From Mesaphorura yosii (Eukaryota > Arthropoda > Collembola > Poduromorpha > Tullbergiidae), in NCBI GenBank assembly GCA_009869945.1, contig WIXG01000228.1, positions 1-64,000 of the forward strand: a stretch of 64,000 nucleotides of DNA, given 5' to 3'. Position numbers and translations under genes: made by a program. Shown one piece after another: positions 59,601 through 64,000 of this stretch (positions are counted from its first letter, which is position 1; every line of letters begins with the position of its first letter). The notes under the pieces are model-generated. The model did no database searches. It was not told the origin of the DNA and saw only the letters and a list, made by a program, of their open reading frames with translations.

Positions 59601-62600
59601 GTTTCTCTTCGAACTAATCAACATGTTAAAGTATAAATTATTTCCTCATTATTATCTTAGTAATATTATCATGTATTTTAATGTATTAAGATTTCCTTCA
59701 TGCATGCAGCAGTCGCGATCTTCAGCATGCACAACACGTTCAAAACCATTGTCTTTAAAAAGTTTGTCAAAATTACGAAATTTACGTTGAATTTATTAAA
59801 GCAGTTATAACTTATAAAGTCATAACGAATTCGCTCATTGATTTGCTTTCACTTCACTTCCATTTGCCATTTCTAATTTCAGCGCCGAGCCGCAGACTTT
59901 TTCTTTGGTAATACAAACGCACAATTTTCCTTATACATTCGAATTTAATTTTTTGCAACAGCAGCGCGCTTAAGTTTAGTTAAGCCTTATTAGCATTGGT
60001 ATTATTTCGCCTCTTGCTGCGTTCAGATTGCAATAATACAAGGCCACCACGTGAGACCACGTCATAGTCATTGAAATATTTCAAACCCTATAAGATTGAC
60101 CTGCAGGATTGTTAGACCATAACGACACTTCTCTAAACTAAGTCAGTTAATTAGCACGGCATTTAAAGTACTCAGAGACCTAAGCTACTTGCCTACCGAA
60201 ATGACATCACGTGTGTTTCTTGAGGGCGACGCCCAGTTCACGACCTGTCGCCCGAAGCCGGCTGAGACGATACGATAATAAGCATAGCAAGTAATGTAAA
60301 CGCAGGTGATATCTCACAACTGAGCCACGTATATACGTTTAGGATAGCACTTGAGTTGACAACACTCGGAACTGGAAACGCTTCATTCTTGGAATTCGTA
60401 ATCAAATCCCACTCCAGAGACCTCCACGAAAGCCCCCCACGCCCACTTTGTACGCTCCTGTCCCGCTGTCATACGTATCGTCGTCGCCAGTTTGTTCAGA
60501 AAACACGCGAACCATCTCAATAATGAGTAATGACTACGTGATTTACATATTTATTAATTTTGTCAAACAATCCTTCCGGATGGACTGCGTAAGACAACTT
60601 TTGAGACTTTTTTCCATTATTGTAATATTGTAATTTAAGCATCAACATATTCTAGTTTCGTTTTCTTATTACGTAGCGTAGTCAGGAACAAATTCTCTCT
60701 CTCTCAACACCGTAAATATTCTAAGTCTACCAATACTGCTGCTGCTGTTGAACGTAGGGAACACAAGAAGCAATGAACTAGATAGAACTAGACGACGACT
60801 ACAAATCTGAAGTACGAACACTAAACTGGAGGTATTTTGATTCTGATTTAGTTAGCACTCGAAACCATAACCAACCTTTCTTGTACCTAACGTGGAACTT
60901 ATAGAATGATTTAATTTCTGCTTTTTCTTTGAAGAAGGTCGAGAGAATAATGTGCCACTGCCATGCTTAGTTTTAAGACTACATTAAGAGAAAACGTTGA
61001 CTTCCATGCATTCAATAAGCAAATAGAGCAAATAGTAATTAGGGCTAAATTGTGAAACGGCGGTCCCACAACGGTCATAAAACGAGTAGGACATTTAAGA
61101 TTACTTCCAATGCCAGTGCACTTGAGCCCACCTTCAAAATTCATCGAACGCAGTTTATTTTTCGAAATGAAATCGAAAGAGACAGAATTGGAACATCTTG
61201 GAGATTTATTTCCGTTCTTGATCCACACACGAATATCAATAGCGACGGCACACATTGTCCACAAATACAGGAAGACATTATTCTCCATCTTTCCCACGAT
61301 TTGCACGTGGGACTGTAGGTCGTAAGAAACTGTTGAGAATTACCCGAAACCTTATCTTGCTTACGGAAAACTGTCGGTCCTATGAAAACGCTAAGCTACC
61401 TTTGTACTAAATTATAGGCTATTTTCAGCAGCGTAAGAAATCAGAGGAGCGCGGAGGATTTCTTTTGCAGAAGAAAGTCTTAAATCTAAAAGACAACAAG
61501 TGCAAAGTCGTTCATTAGGTAGACTCAAGTAAATTAGACATTCAAGTTCAAGATACGAGTGTAGTGTTTGTTGCAGAAAGTATTTTCAGGCAGGGCGAAC
61601 GGGCGAGGTGAAGAGTGAAAATTGGCCAGGCTGTTTAGTGAAAGTAAGATTGAGCCTTTGACACAGAACCTTTCAATTCCGTGTTTGTGAATCCTTTGAA
61701 CCACAATGTGCATACTTTCGAGTTCACGACAACTTGTCCATTTACAGCAAAGATGGGCGTACACAATGTTGATACTTCATTTTTTTGATCCGCTACAAAT
61801 AATAATCAATGAGTAATCATGTGCTTTTAGAATGCTATTAAAAGTATATATAATTAGTAAAACTGTGCGGATCAAACTCGCGACCGCGCCTCGAAAAGGG
61901 TAACAAGATTAAAGTGAATTTGGAAATATTATATGCAACAAATTGCAATATTTATCAGTAGACGCTGTCCGTAACGAGAAACGAATTGACATTTTCTTTC
62001 ATCTTCGAAACCAAACGCAAACCAAGTGCATTCTGTAACGTGTTATTTCGGAGATTCTCAAATCGATGCGATTGGAATTTGTACACAAGCCTCCACGACG
62101 ACGCAGACCTTTGATTTCATACGAAACAATAACCTTACTGTTCTTAACCTTAATAGTGGCGCGAGTACGGCTAAGACTACGTATTTACGATAGCTGTACT
62201 CTCGTCGTAGACTAGACAAGAAGAGCTTTGAGTGTCATTCAACCGAGTCTAATCATAAAGTTGTCTCCTATGCATTACTTACACGTGTATTTAAGACTTT
62301 TACTTTGTAGCTTTCACTTTTACCATCACATTCTCGACCACAGTTACGATCAACTTTCAGTTACATGCGTGTATTTCTCTCGAGTACTCAAAATACCAAG
62401 TTTTTATTTATATTTTACAATGTGCCGTCTTTCTTCTCATTTTACCACAACATTTTCAACTACAATTTCCCATTTCGAGTCATTAGCGCTAAGTACTTAG
62501 AAGTAGGAAAAAATGCGTAAAATCCAAAAATCACCTTTGATACTAATACCAGTTTAGCAAACGAGAAAGGCGATGGCGAGAAGAAGGCGTAAAATATGCT

Positions 62601-64000
62601 AAATTATTGTAACACGAAAGACTTCACACAACATTGAAGGAAAGGTAATAATTAGTGTTAAGGTCTCTATTTAGTGTGGTCCAGTACGTTTAACTTCATC
62701 ATTCATCATCATCAGCCGACAAGAACGTGCATCATCATTACTCATGAGTGATTCATTCATTCGCGAAATTCGACAACACAAACCCAAAAATGGAAACAAT
62801 TTAGATTGTGATGTTTGAACTGAACAATATGTAACAGAATTTAATTTATGTAACTAAGACGTAGGCTAGGCTAAGCTAGACTAAGATAAAGTGGTACGTC
62901 GATCATGCTTTTGTGTGCTCGTATTTCTAGTATTCCAAGTTTTATAAACGAGAAGACCGAAAAAGCTTTTATTTATAACAAAACCGAAAAATCAACAAAA
63001 AAATCAATTCTAGTGTAAAGATCTTACTACAATTAGCATTAGAGATTTGCGTTTTGATTCCATGATGAGAAGGAACTCGAATCCTATCGAAATGAAAGTA
63101 ATAATTCAGTTTCCTTTCGCTCGTTCTTTAAAGAATAACCACGAGACAATGAATTCAATCAAATGCTTGAAGGTACGTAAAAGGTATTAGTGTTTAGTAG
63201 CAATGCTTTAAACTTACGCATTCTAGAATATGAGTCGCTACGTTAAGAGTTCATTCCCGTCACATCGCGTCATAGATCACGAGCATTGCATGGAGAGACT
63301 GCCCCGAGCCTGTCCCAAGTCCTAAACTCAGGTGACTAAATGGAGCTGCAGCGGCAGCTCAGAGAGTGTGTCTGGAGTCCGAGTGTACATTCCCAAGCCC
63401 CTACAGTCCCCAGACTCATGCGAATTCTGCCCCGACTGGACTCCAGGGCACGCACGTGCTCCTGCTGCCTCCATACCCAGTCCGCCTTTATCTCTCCACT
63501 CCCAAGTCCAACCACCAATATCTCAAACGCCTCTCCACAAATGCGATCGATCTCCCTCCTAACAAATGAATCTTCTGAAGATTTCTAAAACCAAGTGTCT
63601 TGATGACTTAGTTACGAGTACCGTGCTAGGCTAGGATAAGCGTGTTGATAGCGTTTCGTAGCTATAGGATTGTAAGAGTAGCGAGCATTATCCTAGCACG
63701 AGAGTCTTACGTATTATGCTAACAAAATTTACTCTTGCAACAACATTACCTTAAAGTCTTGCCTGTTTCGAAAATAAGAAACCGAAATCTAATTGCCATA
63801 AATATACATCAGTAGTCGTAGCAAACCTGCACTGCGGCGGGCGACTGCTCCTGATCACGGGACAGAGCCCGGCTCGCCGATTCAAGTATTAACTTAGCGT
63901 CTGCCGTTGGCATTAGCGTAGCACTATTTCGATAGGGGGAAAAATAGCTGCTAGGCGTTAGACTTCTGCTAATGAATGTGCATGTGATTGTATGAATGGT
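56637..64000. other. UNR 3'UTR and downstream region, no recognised gene
   Basis: 7.4 kb, AT-rich, with no exon I can assign. No AATAAA lies close after the UNR stop; ATTAAA occurs at about 59211 and 59775, so the 3'UTR could be long. Short words built on CTAGGCTA recur near 58720, 62865 and 63625. A frame at about 63332-63590 overlaps several others and resembles nothing known. Confidence 0.4.

Noticed and set aside
61860-61905. GATCAAACTCGCGACC, resembling a reversed tRNA T-loop (B box)
   Set aside because: The flanking bases do not form a T-stem and no A box, anticodon arm or acceptor stem can be built around it.

Overview
This window is genomic DNA of an invertebrate animal, most likely an arthropod. 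The coding exons carry GT-AG introns, many only 50-120 bases long. CpG is not depleted, and the best gene matches are animal genes. Two things point to arthropods: a carnitine palmitoyltransferase 1 gene with two alternative exons just after the catalytic histidine (alternative exon use is known for the Drosophila CPT1 gene), and a small secreted protein joining a pacifastin-like to a WAP cysteine domain. I cannot name the species; a crustacean, springtail or other pancrustacean would fit.

Layout. Bases 1-93 are one exon of O-GlcNAc transferase on the + strand, cut by the window edge and ending in a good donor; I could not find the next exon. About 32 kb follows with no gene I can recognise. 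It holds only weak short-ORF candidates (3439-3741, 10950-11123, 12789-13181, 20574-20864, 25788-26430), a GC-rich hairpin cluster (2656-2785) and a possible LINE-type tail near 29660. CPT1 (+) occupies 32234-40274 with a 3.7 kb first coding intron. Convergent to it, on the - strand, are a 142-residue secreted pacifastin/WAP protein (41085-41645) and, upstream of that, a bestrophin chloride channel (42139-43968). After about 6.5 kb without recognisable genes comes UNR/CSDE1 (+, 50509-56636), a cold-shock-domain RNA-binding protein. The last 7.4 kb has no gene I can support and may hold the UNR 3'UTR.

Function. The genes do not form a pathway. CPT1 commits long-chain fatty acids to mitochondrial oxidation. 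OGT is a nutrient-responsive glycosyltransferase, bestrophin a Ca2+-activated anion channel, the WAP protein a likely secreted protease inhibitor or antimicrobial, and UNR a translation and mRNA-stability regulator. The most unusual features are the roughly 555-residue N-terminal extension of UNR with an FG-containing decapeptide repeat, the CPT1 alternative exon pair (skipping both makes an immediate stop), and the hidden pacifastin/WAP gene. I saw no rRNA, tRNA, CRISPR array, intact transposon or virus-derived element.
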